This document shows, piece after piece, positions 54,407 through 64,000 of a stretch of DNA of 64,000 nt. This stretch comes from Corynespora cassiicola (taxonomy: Eukaryota > Ascomycota > Dothideomycetes > Pleosporales > Corynesporascaceae): contig JAEUWY010000020.1 of assembly GCA_022059125.1 (NCBI GenBank), positions 1,860,001-1,924,000 of the forward strand, in the 5' to 3' direction. The notes under the pieces were generated by a model. The model made no database searches. It had not been told where the DNA came from and saw only the letters and a program-made list of their open reading frames with translations. Position 1 is the stretch's first letter. Every line of letters begins with the position of its first letter. The translations under genes and the position numbers were made by a program.

Positions 54407-55882
54407 ATGGGCAGAGAAGATCAGGATCTATAGAAGTTATTTACGTTGAAAGTACTATGAGGACCTATCGTGCCATATTTATGCTTTGCTGTGAAGCAAT
54501 TTTAGCTCATGGCACCTGACGAACTCAATCCTGTCGCCCAAGAAAAAAGTTCAGCCGGAAAGAACTACAACATCCTCAAGAATCTCACATTAAGACTTGT
54601 AGATCGTATTTTAGTCTCAAGACCTATTTGAATTGACAACTTCTATGTGTTCATGATCCAGCCTGGTACTTGTTAACCAGGTCTTCGTTTTCCTCAGTCT
54701 TGTCCCTTAAGGCATCTGGTCCCTCCGTCACAAGCACTCTCAAAATTATATCAGAACCATTTGAGATCTATCAGGGCTTCCATAACTATATTAATATTAA
54801 ACGATTGACGCGAAAGACTTTGGCATTGGCTTTTTCCTTCAATGTTTGGGTATGGACATAGTTGACTCCGAATCACTTTTGCCGTCCTCACAATGAAAAT
54901 AGTTTTTTTAGGATATTCTTTGCCGCTCATTCAGTGAAGGAACAACTCATGATTTAATCTCTTTGAAGCTATTTGTGATGTACCTTTAGAATCAAGGCAA
55001 TACTTCCTGCTTGGTTCATGCTTGGGCATGTTTTTGGACAAGCAAGCTGGCGTGGCATATAGTTTAATTCTCCCATTGATACTTATAGATAATTTCAGCT
55101 GGCTTGAACCAGATCGCTCAGCCTGAATTGCGGATATTCATATGCTTTCACTCCGTCTTTTTTGGAGAGTTGCATGTCGTGACCGGTGAGGTGAAGAAGG
55201 GCTAGGCTTTAAGAAATATCACATGCATTTTTTGTCGCCAATCAAACAGCCCAATTCAAAATCAGCCGCGCGATACTATCACTCTTGATGCCTGAGAGCA
55301 TGTGGGAGCTCCAGAGGATGAGCATCCAAGACTGGACCATTCCGAATGGAGATGGAACGGAGCGAAAGTGGATCATGCACAGACCACGCTTAACGACAAC
55401 GCTCAGCTGAAGCTGTGACTCTTCACCCGATCGTCGTAATATCAACCCCCAGGAAAGGGCGCAGGGCGCTTTACGGAGCTCTTGGTTGGGAGGTGGAATG
55501 GCTGTGGACCAGACGTCGCCCAATCCAAGACAATGCCGTTGCCTGTGAGACACTGACACAGCCACACCTGCAGAGGGGATCCGTAGCGTACAATCAACTA
55601 GACTGTGGGCGCATTGGGATTCTTTTCAAATGCAGTTAATCCGTCTGTGAAAATACCGGAAAAGAGAAGGTTGGTACTAGGTTGCCGTACCAATGATGAT
55701 GGTGGACGCCGCAAGGCTGCCTGCAGGTGAGCAGGCAGCACTTCTAACCGACGTATGAAGTCACTCCAACCTGAGTCAACAGCGACATTTGACTCAACCC
55801 ATTTAGTACTCCCCCACCGGAGGCATCCTTTATAAGTCACTGGTGGGTGCAAGATTCAGTATTGTCGCAACCTTCATTCGCC
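54407..55882. other. Intergenic, AT-richer
   Basis: About 1.5 kb, less GC-rich than most of the window, with no supported gene. The right end holds the promoter of the RBR ligase gene. Confidence 0.6.
55832..55837 (+). promoter_or_regulatory. TATA-like element of the RBR ligase gene
   Basis: tataag lies 46 bp upstream of the start codon, in the context tccttTATAAGtcac. The short distance implies a short leader if it is used. Confidence 0.45.
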
Positions 55883-58069
55883 ATGGGTTCCAAAATCTCA
55901 AAGGCTGTCAGGCGACAGCAGCACGTGAACGTGAACCAGGCTGCCACCTCAATGCCGATAGAGCCTCGTCAACCAGACAACATTCAGACGAAAACAGGCC
56001 AAGATACGCGTCCACCCGTTGCAAATGACGAGCTGCTCTCAAACAACTTGGACTCGCCTCCTACTGCCGCATTTTCCTCCCTGGTGCTCGACAGCATACA
56101 ACCTGCAACCACGCCCGTACCCACAGAGTGCACAGCACCGGGCGCCGAGATGTCTCAGACAACGCATATCTCTGGTTTCGCGCCATCTTCAACCGCTCAG
56201 GAAGAATTGGTAGGCCGGCCAGCCCCAGATTTAACCGAGTCACCCTCTGTGCAACCTCCAACTGCCTCTCGACCTTCTTCGGCAGCCAGCAACCCTCCTC
56301 CAGAGGATCAAAACTCCTCCGATCAACAACAAGATAATGATATAAAGGGGCCAGTCCTAATCGAATGCCTGGTCTGCACCGAGAGCATGCCCGAGAGCGA
56401 ACTGCGGCGGCCATGCAAGTCGTGCAAGCATCCGTACTGCCAGCCTTGTCTCAAGAGCATGTTCATTGCCGCCTGCGAAGACTCAGAGCGCATGCCCCCG
56501 CAGTGTTGTGGCCTAATTGGGATTTACCACGCCCTCGATCTACTCACTTATGAAGAGGCATCGAAATTCCGCGACAAGTTCGAAGAGGCCAGGGCCGTCA
56601 AGCCCTTTTACTGTCCCGTCTCACAATGCTCGGCTTTTATCCCCAACAGATTCTTGCCAAAGGTAGCCAAGGATGCGAAGGGCAAGAGGCGCACTGATTC
56701 CGTTGTCGCAACGCCTACACCGCCTGCAATCGTCGACTGCCCGAAATGCTGCGTCGAGATCTGCTTCCAGTGCCGCAACCTCACTCACGGAGATCTGGCT
56801 TGCGGCCCGACTAATGGCTCCCTCGATGAAGAGACTGCCAATGCTCTTCAACGATGGGGCTACAAGCGCTGCCCAAAGTGCGGCCATGGTATCAGGCGTA
56901 TGTATGGTTGCGATCACATGGCTTGTCGCTGCGGAGCCCAGTTCTGCTGGAGGTGTCTTCAGAGCCGTGATGAGTGCTCGGGCGGCTGTGATGACGAAGA
57001 GAGCGAGGGCTATAATAGCGAGGAATACGAGGAAGAAGATGGCGAAGTCGAAGACAGCGAGAACATTGACAACACGACTTCTTCAGAACCAGCAACCGCC
57101 TCTCCTTCAGAGCCAGCAACGACCTCTCCTTCGGAGCCAACAACAGCACCTCCTTCAGAGCCAACAACGGCATCTCCTTCAGAGCCAACAACAGCATCTC
57201 CTTCAGAGCCAACAACGGCATCTCCTTCAGAGCCAACAACGGCATCTTCAGCACCAGCAACGGCATCTCCTTCACGCAACGACAATCTAGACAGGAGATC
57301 AAGACACCATTGGGATGAAGCCGGCTATGATTTTGGCGCAGAACCTACAGATGGTAATGCAGATCTCTACTGGAACTGCTCGCACCGTTACGAGATTGTC
57401 TCCGTCGAACTGAGCCAGTCGATTCGCATGCAACATGCTCTGGAGTGCATGCAATGTCGGGCCCCCATCTATCCCACCGTCGATTTCCCAGCCAAGATAA
57501 TCACCGACGGCATCACTATGGTTCCTCGCTTGACTCGACGAGGTAGCTCATCCAGCGACCAGACCAGGCCCCATGGCAGACGAAGGCTATTCCGCGGCCG
57601 ACCCACGCTTCTCCGACAGACGGCTTCTCTCGGATCTCTCAAATCTCACAAACGTGCATCTCGCTCACTAATGGCTCCTGCATATACCTTTGATCCAATG
57701 GAGGATATCCAATATAGTCAGGTGCCAGATCCGATGGAAGGCCTCGAGTTCACTTCTGCGCCTTCGAAGAGCGTCATGGATACATACGGCCATGTTTTCT
57801 ATGAAGAGACACCTGCCCTTTGCGCCTCAAATGTCTACAAATCCCCTCTTGACACCATATTTTCGCCTCCCAACCCTCCTTTCAGCTTCGCTCACGAGTG
57901 TATTCACTGTGGCGACCTGGTTTGCAATGCATGCAAGACGGCTGGAGAAGAAATAGGGCAGGAAGCAAAGGAGGCGTAAGTGTCGCTTAGAGAGCGAAGC
58001 TTTGCTTCTTTTTCTTCTCCCTCTCCAGAACTCCTAACACAGCATGTTTTTTTTTTCAGGGCTATATAG
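55883..58069 (+). CDS. RBR-type E3 ubiquitin ligase (RING1-IBR-RING2)
   Basis: Transfers ubiquitin through a thioester on its RING2 cysteine. The start MGSKISKAVRRQQ was chosen as the first ATG after a TATA-like box. RING1 spans about residues 162-210 (CLVCTESMPESELRRPCKSC, HPYCQPCL), the IBR about 225-312 (FYCPVSQCSAF, DCPKCCVEICFQCR, LACG) and RING2 about 329-356 (CPKCGHGIRRMYGCDHMACR, FCWRC). The catalytic Cys is expected at GCDH (about 343). An acidic segment, seven or so SEPTTASP repeats, and two further Cys-rich pieces follow (LECMQCRAPIYP, ECIHCGDLVCNACK). The N-terminal MGxxxS plus basic residues fits N-myristoylation. A strong donor at 57976 (gtaagt), ctaac branch and T-rich acceptor at 58059 suggest a last intron; the spliced end reads EAAI, 700 residues. 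Without it, translation stops at 57979 (698 residues). Confidence 0.92.
57084..57266 (+). repeat. 24-bp coding minisatellite (SEPTTASP)
   Basis: Seven to eight imperfect 24-bp units within the RBR ligase gene, each encoding SEP(A/T)T(A/T)(S/P)P. The unit length is a multiple of three, so copy-number change keeps the frame. It lies between RING2 and the C-terminal Cys-rich region as a flexible spacer. Confidence 0.92.
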
Positions 58070-61000
58070 TAAGTCAACGATTCTCTTGCATGACGACGCG
58101 CAGCGAACCGCGGACAGGAACAAGTCATCTTGATCATCGAAACACGTGTTTGGGATACCCACGGCACTGATTTCGGTGTTGTCCTCTTTTTTTTTTTCCT
58201 TCTTTCGGTTTCTTATTTCATTTCTGGTTCGAGCTTCAAGTTTCAAAACGGCGTTCTTTCTTGTATGATGACGAAGTGTTTCGCATGACGGTGATGAGAC
58301 GGCGTTACGGATTGATAAGCATATTCACTCACCATGCATCTGTCGGCTTGCTGGAAGCGTCCACCCATACATGCTTGAAGGACGACCATGTACCTACCTA
58401 TCAGGCCGAACAATCAAAGTCATGCACAATGCTTTCGCCGTCCCCGTCTGAGTCGTGAAGTTCCACGTCGATCAACGCCATCAATTCATGACGACACATA
58501 CCTCGCGCACGCCCAGTCCCCGAGATCGCCGGCTGCTGAGAAAAAGAAGCAAAAGCAAGGTATAAACGCAAAAACACACGGACAGAAACACGCATAGACA
58601 CAAATCTGGTTGGCTACGCTGATCTACAAGAAAGAAATCGCTGGAACGGAACGCCGCACCGGAAATACTCGCACGCACGCACCACAAAGGAACATTCCAC
58701 ATCCCCCCCCTTCTTCTTCCCTCGAGCTGACGCGTTGTAAAAAGCGAGATGAAGACCTTCAGGAGCATTTTTTAATACTGTGTCCCGGGGGGTGAATAGC
58801 AATGCACAAACCTTGTACATGCACTGATGCGGCAACTTACAAACTTACCCTCGTCCTGTTTCCCACACCATCGACGATCCCGGATCATCCCGTGCGCACG
58901 CGTCCTCCCGAGATCTACAAAACAGACATGTGCGAGTTTCGCGAACCCTGTTTCGCGGTGCGTGCAAGTTTCGAGCAGTAGAGGCTCGGGGCACGGGGAG
59001 GCGTGGCCGTGGACACCGAGGGGGTGGTCCCGCCTGTCGTTTTCCTGGATTTCGTAAACGACTGTGATGACCAGACTTGGTAGAGAAATCGACAATGACC
59101 TGGCAGTGTGTTACGCGTTTGATCGGCACAATAGGAGAGATGGGAAGCCCGCATCCGGTGCCAGCCGCGCTGTGAGCGCTGGGACAGGCAAGGAATATAC
59201 CACCCCCACATCCAATGCTCATCTCATCCCCTCCCCTCCCAAAGGCCCCACTTTACATACACAAACGCTGCAGATACTGCAGAGCCGCCATCGGATGTCC
59301 ACTCGGCGATCCCGTGACCTCGTTCCCCCGATCCCGCCTCCCAAGCCAACACTACATACACTAGGTACGTACCACAGCAAGCCCAGAGCCGCTCGCATGA
59401 AAACAGCGCCTCAGCATCGCTCCGGCAAAAAGCACCCATCCATCGCCCTTTTCCTATCCCCACTCCAAAACATCCAGCTAGCGGACTCTCCGGCCCGCTC
59501 TCCCTCGTCCTCATCCCTCCTCAATCCACCAGCACAACGCGGCGGCTACGAGGCAAAAAAAAAAAAGATAGAGGGCACTGTAGCAACACCAAGGCATGTC
59601 AGGCAGTTGCCATGCAGAGCGCGCCACAAGCGTACCACGCCACACGATCTGTGATTGCGGCCAATAGGGAAGGGAGCATGGAGGTGAGGAGGGGTGGGCA
59701 GCTCGGGTATCGGGCAAAGTGTGCGGTCGGAGCTGGCGGGGGCTGCGAGCGTGATACGCTAACCTGTACGTGGCGGGTTGAGGCTAGAACATTCGCGAAC
59801 GGGGAGGCTGGGTGCTGGGTCGTTGCTGGGGAGCTGGGGGCTGGGGCTACCGGAGGCGTGGCACTGGGGAAACGTGATTTAGCGGGTGGGGGAATGCGAG
59901 GGTTCGGTGACACTGGGTTTGAGGTCGATTGAAGAGGTGGGTGGAGGGTGTGATGGAGGGCCTGAAACAAAAGTACACGAGCACTTTGGGGTTCAGAAAT
60001 GTGAACATTTCAAATGGAGGCTCTTGCTGTGGTTGATACTGTTCTTCTTGTTGCTGTCTCGTATTTCGCCTCTATACCGATGTTATGTCACTGGGACATG
60101 CTGTGCAGTTCCAAGAGGTGAAACCATGGTTCAGCCTCATGGCTCCGTTGCAAATATCGGAATACGGTCTGTAGACCCAGGTATACCGCTAGTCTGAGGT
60201 CATCGACGACGATTCTCTAGATAGCCGAGGAGTGGACGGGCCGGTAGATCGACCTTGTGCTTTCCTAGGTCTTGAAGACACGAGTAGGGGAGGTAGAGCG
60301 AACCATAGTTCACCGTGGCGTTGCCTAGGCGAGGAACGAGAACGTTGAATAGTTGTCCGTACTCGTGACAGGTTACAGGAAGTCAAAAGGAGGCGCAAAC
60401 TAGTCAGTAGAGGATACAGAGCTCGTATTCGCACAACAGTGGCTGCTTCTTTGAGCATTACAAAGCGATCGGGTACTAAAGTACCCAGAGAACCCGTGAC
60501 AGGCGTCTCAGATGTACTGTGTAATTGAAAAGTTCAAGCTCTCCTTACTTCTCGAATTACAAAATTGCCAGTTGTATAATTAGAAGACGGCATTCTGGCT
60601 AGCTCGGGTGCAATTTCGGACGTTTTTGATGAAATGCGCCCTGGCAGTTGAATCCATGTGAACCTAGGGCGTTTGCGGTAAGGGTCACCTAGGGAGTCCA
60701 AAGTTTGTAGGCTTCGTACTTGGAAGTGTGCCATGAAATTAGTAGCTTGGATATGTAATACTGCTCGGCTGGATGAGTATTCAACAGAGCGGCAAAGCAG
60801 TTTTGGCTCCGGGCATGGGCTGCAGTCCAAGGAGCAGATGATCCTGTCTGGCTGGGATGAGGGGTCGAGCGGCGCAGAAGTCATGAGAAGACTCCATCTT
60901 GGCGGCCGACGGGACGGTTTTCTGCCCTAGGTAAGCTAGGATCAGTGACGGAGCAAGCGGATGAAAAGATTGGGCAGCACATGGTACGCTTGGCGAGTTG

Positions 61001-62318
61001 TGGGCATGGTGCTGAAGAAGTTTTCCTGAGGCTGACCGATCTGGTGACCTGGTGCCACTTTGGTGCGCAAGAACACACAGTAGATGGGTCCTCATGCGCC
61101 AAGGTGGACGAGGTCGGTTGAAGTCCACGGTACTTGGATGGGTACTCGGGCAACGGGCAGCCGAGGAGCACGACTTGGTCCACGGAGGCCTCCCATGATG
61201 TAGAGATACCTCGTGCGGAAAGCAGGGCCCGTATCCCGCCCCCAATCGGCGCTAGTTTTGGCGCGGAGGAAAGCCCAGCATTTTCCCCAGAAATGTGCCG
61301 AGACCGAGGATCAGCCAACCCTGGCCTCGCCCACAAGTGGGCGATTGGCAGCGGGAACTCCACATTTGGGCCCAGGAGGGCCGGGCACATCCAGAGGGCA
61401 ATGGTGGCCGCGCCCGGATTCCACAAATCAGCAGCACTGGGCCGGCGACGGTGCTACGGGGCTGCGGCCGCCTCTGCAGCGGTCAGTGCGTTGCATTTCG
61501 ACGGACCACGGCCTGGCAGGAGGAGAAGGGCATAGAGGCAACGCTGATGTGCGACGTCGACCCCGCATCAAGAGGACCGGGCTGGTCAGGCGTTGCACTG
61601 CCATGACGGGCCCGCGGGCGCCACAAGCTCCGTTTCCTCAACACAAGAGGGCCAAGGCATCCGAGAGGCTGCGGGAACGGCGCGGTTGGGCTGGAGCTTA
61701 AGTGCACCGCCGGGAGGCGTCGGAAATGAGGATATGCTGGCGGCCGTGGAGGTGAAATGGCGGCAGCGCAGGAGGCCCAGGGATGGAGGGATGGGCAATA
61801 TTGAACGCCATGGACGAAGCAAGCAAAGAAAGGGGCGGGCTGGCTGCGGCGAGCCGGCGCCCTGACGTAGAGACGCGTGCTTGGAGGGAGGGGGTGCGAG
61901 GAGGAGGAGGAGCGGCGGGCTGGCGGGCTTGCGGGCTTGCAGGCTTGCGGGCGGCGGGTGTGGATGGCCAGCGACAGGCTTCTGCAGGCGTTCGACGCAC
62001 ATTCTGGGCGAGGACGTGCAGTCGAGGACGTGTCGGGCAGGGTGGAGGCGCCGGGCAGCGATCAGCAGGGCCACTGCAGCCAGAACGTCCCCGCGACGCG
62101 CGCATTAGGCAATGCTCGGCCGTTGACCATGACGCCGCGTCCCTGTAGCTCCTCCCCTGCCTCTGCTGCTCCCGCCGTGTGAATAAAAGGCGCCCTCTGT
62201 CCCCCAGGGGACCAGCGTGGTCGTTGCGAGCGCCGTTACCTCCCCCTCGCGTGTGATCCCTCGGTAGTCCTATCCCCCGCCAGATACTACCTGTTGCTCT
62301 GCGAACCAGCCCGACGTC
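58070..62318. other. Long intergenic region, no supported gene
   Basis: About 4.2 kb. The first few hundred bases are the RBR gene 3' flank. The stretch 58300-60900 has ordinary composition, and no frame longer than about 200 codons shows a domain. From about 61100 to 62180 it is GC-rich with many overlapping frames (up to 237 codons, Arg/Pro/Ala-rich) and GGCTTGCGG-type units at about 61916-61955. The right end holds the beta-glucosidase promoter. Confidence 0.5.
62182..62210 (+). promoter_or_regulatory. Possible core promoter of the beta-glucosidase gene
   Basis: A TATA-like aataaaagg (62182-62190) lies about 130 bp upstream of the ATG. Just downstream, cccccagggg (62201-62210) contains one copy matching the CreA-type SYGGRG consensus on the minus strand. 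Carbon repression is usual for such genes, but a single site is weak evidence. Confidence 0.35.
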
Positions 62319-64000
62319 ATGTTGTGGCTTGTACAAGCATTTTTGGCGGTCGGCCTGGCTGACGCCCAGTCTGTATGTCCAAACACCACCCCTTCCCCCA
62401 CCACTGCGCAATTCCTATGAGAAATATCCCTACAAGCTGCGCCCATGCTGCCCCCCATTGTCAGCTTCGCTATTTCTCTGTTCCCGTTCCTCAGAGTGAT
62501 TCAATTCCGCTTCCCCGCCCATGTTTGCTCCCCATGCTGACCAGTAAACAAGTTCCCCAACACCACTAATCCCAATAATACTTCCCCGGGCGACTTGACT
62601 GACGCCTACAGCCCGCCATACTACCCGTCTCCGTACGTATAGACTTGTCTGCGCCGCAATTGCCAGCACTGACCCCCCCGCAGATGGATTGATGGCCAGG
62701 CACCTGGATGGGAAGAGGCCTACGCCAAAGCCCAGGCCTTTGTTCGCCAATTGACTCTGCTCGAGAAGGTCAACCTCACCACGGGTACTGGCTGGATGAG
62801 CGAGGCCTGCGTTGGCAACACCGGCGAGATCCCCCGCTTGGGTTTCAGGTCCCTGTGCTTGCAGGACAGCCCTCTGGGCATCCGTTTCGCCGACTATGTC
62901 TCTGCTTTCCCGGCTGGCGGCACTGTCGCTGCTTCATGGGACCGCGGCGAGTTCTACCGCCGTGGTTATGAGATGGGAATGGAGCACCGTGGCAAGGGCG
63001 TCGACATTCAGCTTGGTCCTGCCATTGGTCCTCTCGGCCGCCACCCCTTGGGTGGACGTAACTGGGAGGGCTTCTCCCCAGACCCTGTTCTCTCTGGTAT
63101 TGCCGTAGCCGAAACCGTCAAGGGCATCCAGGACGCTGGTGTCATTGCTTGCACCAAGCATTACATCATGAACGAGCAAGAACATTTCCGCTCGCCAGGT
63201 AACTTCAAGGACGAGGGCTTCGTAGATGCCATCTCCTCCAACATTGACGACAAGACTCTGCACGAGCTCTACCTCTGGCCATTCGCCGACGCTGTCCGCG
63301 CCGGCACTGGTGCCATCATGTGCTCCTACAACAAGATCAACAACTCCCAGGCCTGCCAGAACTCGTGGCTGCAGAACCACGTCTTGAAGGGCGAGCTTGG
63401 CTTCCAAGGAATGATCCTGTCTGACTGGGATGCTCAGCACTCTGGTGTTGCTTCGACCCTTGCTGGTCTTGATTTGACCATGGTAAGAATACCCTCTGTT
63501 CAGTGTCCTTGGGAGAGGAAACAAAACAACTGGAATTCCAGGCTAACCCATGTACCAGCCCGGTGATACCGACTTCAACAGTGGCCACTCTTTCTGGGGC
63601 GCCAACTTGACCATCTCCGTCCTCAACGGTACTCTCCCCGAGTGGCGCCTTGACGACGCGGCGAGTCGTATCCTAGCCGCCTACTACTTTGTCGGCCGTG
63701 ACAAGTACGCTGTTCCTACAAATTTCAACAGTTGGTCGCGAGACACGTATGGCTACAAGCACGCCATGGCTCAAGAACGTTATGGTCTCATCAACCAGAA
63801 GGTCGATGTCAGGGGCGAGCACTTCCGCTCAATCCGCCAGGCTGCTGCCAAGTCGACTGTCCTTCTCAAGAACGAAGGTGCCTTGCCCTTGACTGGCCGT
63901 GAGAAGTTCACTGGTGTCTTTGGATACGATGCTGCTGAGAATGAGCTTGGCCCTAACGGATGCGCTGATCGTGGCTGTGACAACGGCACTCTCGCCATGG
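62319..64000 (+). CDS. Secreted GH3 beta-glucosidase (partial, runs off the right edge)
   Basis: Hydrolyses terminal beta-glucosides such as cellobiose, extracellularly. Exons seen: 62319-62372, 62553-62632, 62684-63482 and 63559 to the window end; introns are 180, 51 and 76 bp, GT-AG. Exon 1 is almost exactly the signal peptide (MLWLVQAFLAVGLADAQS). The mature part starts FPNTTNPNNTSPGDLTDAYS with N-glycosylation sequons. The GH3 N-terminal barrel shows LTLLEKVNLTTGTGW, GFRSLCLQDSPLGIRFADYV, GRHPLGGRNWEGFSPDP, CTKHYIMNEQEHFR and the nucleophile Asp in GMILSDWDAQHSGV. The second domain begins AAAKSTVLLKNEGALPLTGR. The layout matches fungal cellobiase-type enzymes of about 860 residues, of which 458 are visible here. 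Confidence 0.95.

Noticed and set aside
60534..60884. 116-codon minus-strand frame
   Set aside because: No domain, no partner exon and no clear promoter; left as intergenic.
61698..62411. 237-codon minus-strand frame
   Set aside because: Arg/Pro/Ala-rich frame in a GC-rich island that runs into the beta-glucosidase first exon on the opposite strand.

Overview
This window is nuclear DNA of a filamentous ascomycete (Pezizomycotina). The evidence is short introns (43 to about 360 bp, most near 50-60 bp, with ctaac/ctgat-type branch points), a Zn2Cys6 regulator, hallmark eukaryotic genes (uL4, MOT1, TAF11, SNW1) and large GC-rich intergenic spacers. A Dothideomycete-like source is a reasonable guess but cannot be proved from the sequence alone. 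I see no bacterial, viral, transposon or CRISPR features, and no tRNA or rRNA gene.

Layout, left to right. An unidentified N-terminal fragment runs off the left edge (1-212, minus). It is followed by ribosomal protein uL4 (1168-2698, minus), a long MAPK-phosphatase-type dual-specificity phosphatase (5903-9454, plus), a CYP7/CYP8-like cytochrome P450 (12457-14418, plus), a possible small membrane protein (16359-16640, minus), a J-domain protein (16724-18532, minus), a calcineurin-like metallophosphoesterase (20923-22179, minus), a short-chain dehydrogenase (24674-25657, minus) and the TBP-removing ATPase MOT1 (26889-33017, minus). Next come a small Gly-rich protein (35314-35857, minus) and an ankyrin protein (36978-37511, minus), the latter divergent from the TFIID subunit TAF11 (37879-38936, plus). 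After an AT-richer gene-poor stretch there is a Zn2Cys6 transcription factor (41158-42929, minus) and a large disordered protein (43663-46520, minus). Four plus-strand genes follow: the splicing factor SNW1/Prp45 (47943-49673), an intradiol ring-cleavage dioxygenase (50318-51380), a ten-exon pyruvate decarboxylase (52145-54406) and an RBR-type E3 ubiquitin ligase (55883-58069). A secreted GH3 beta-glucosidase (62319 onward) runs off the right edge.

Most genes are ordinary housekeeping or metabolic loci, each with its own promoter, and I do not see a biosynthetic cluster. The dioxygenase and pyruvate decarboxylase are tandem, 0.76 kb apart, but nothing shows that they act together. The points worth attention are at gene-structure level: a 5-nt initial coding exon in mot1, two stop-free introns of length 3n (in snw1 and pdc) that plain ORF calling would translate, a GC-AG intron in rpl4, a phosphatase tail with repeated SPRxxEF motifs, an RBR ligase with an N-myristoylation-type start and a coding minisatellite, and recurring GC-rich intergenic islands full of spurious ORFs and related short repeats. 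I do not find a clearly novel biological system.
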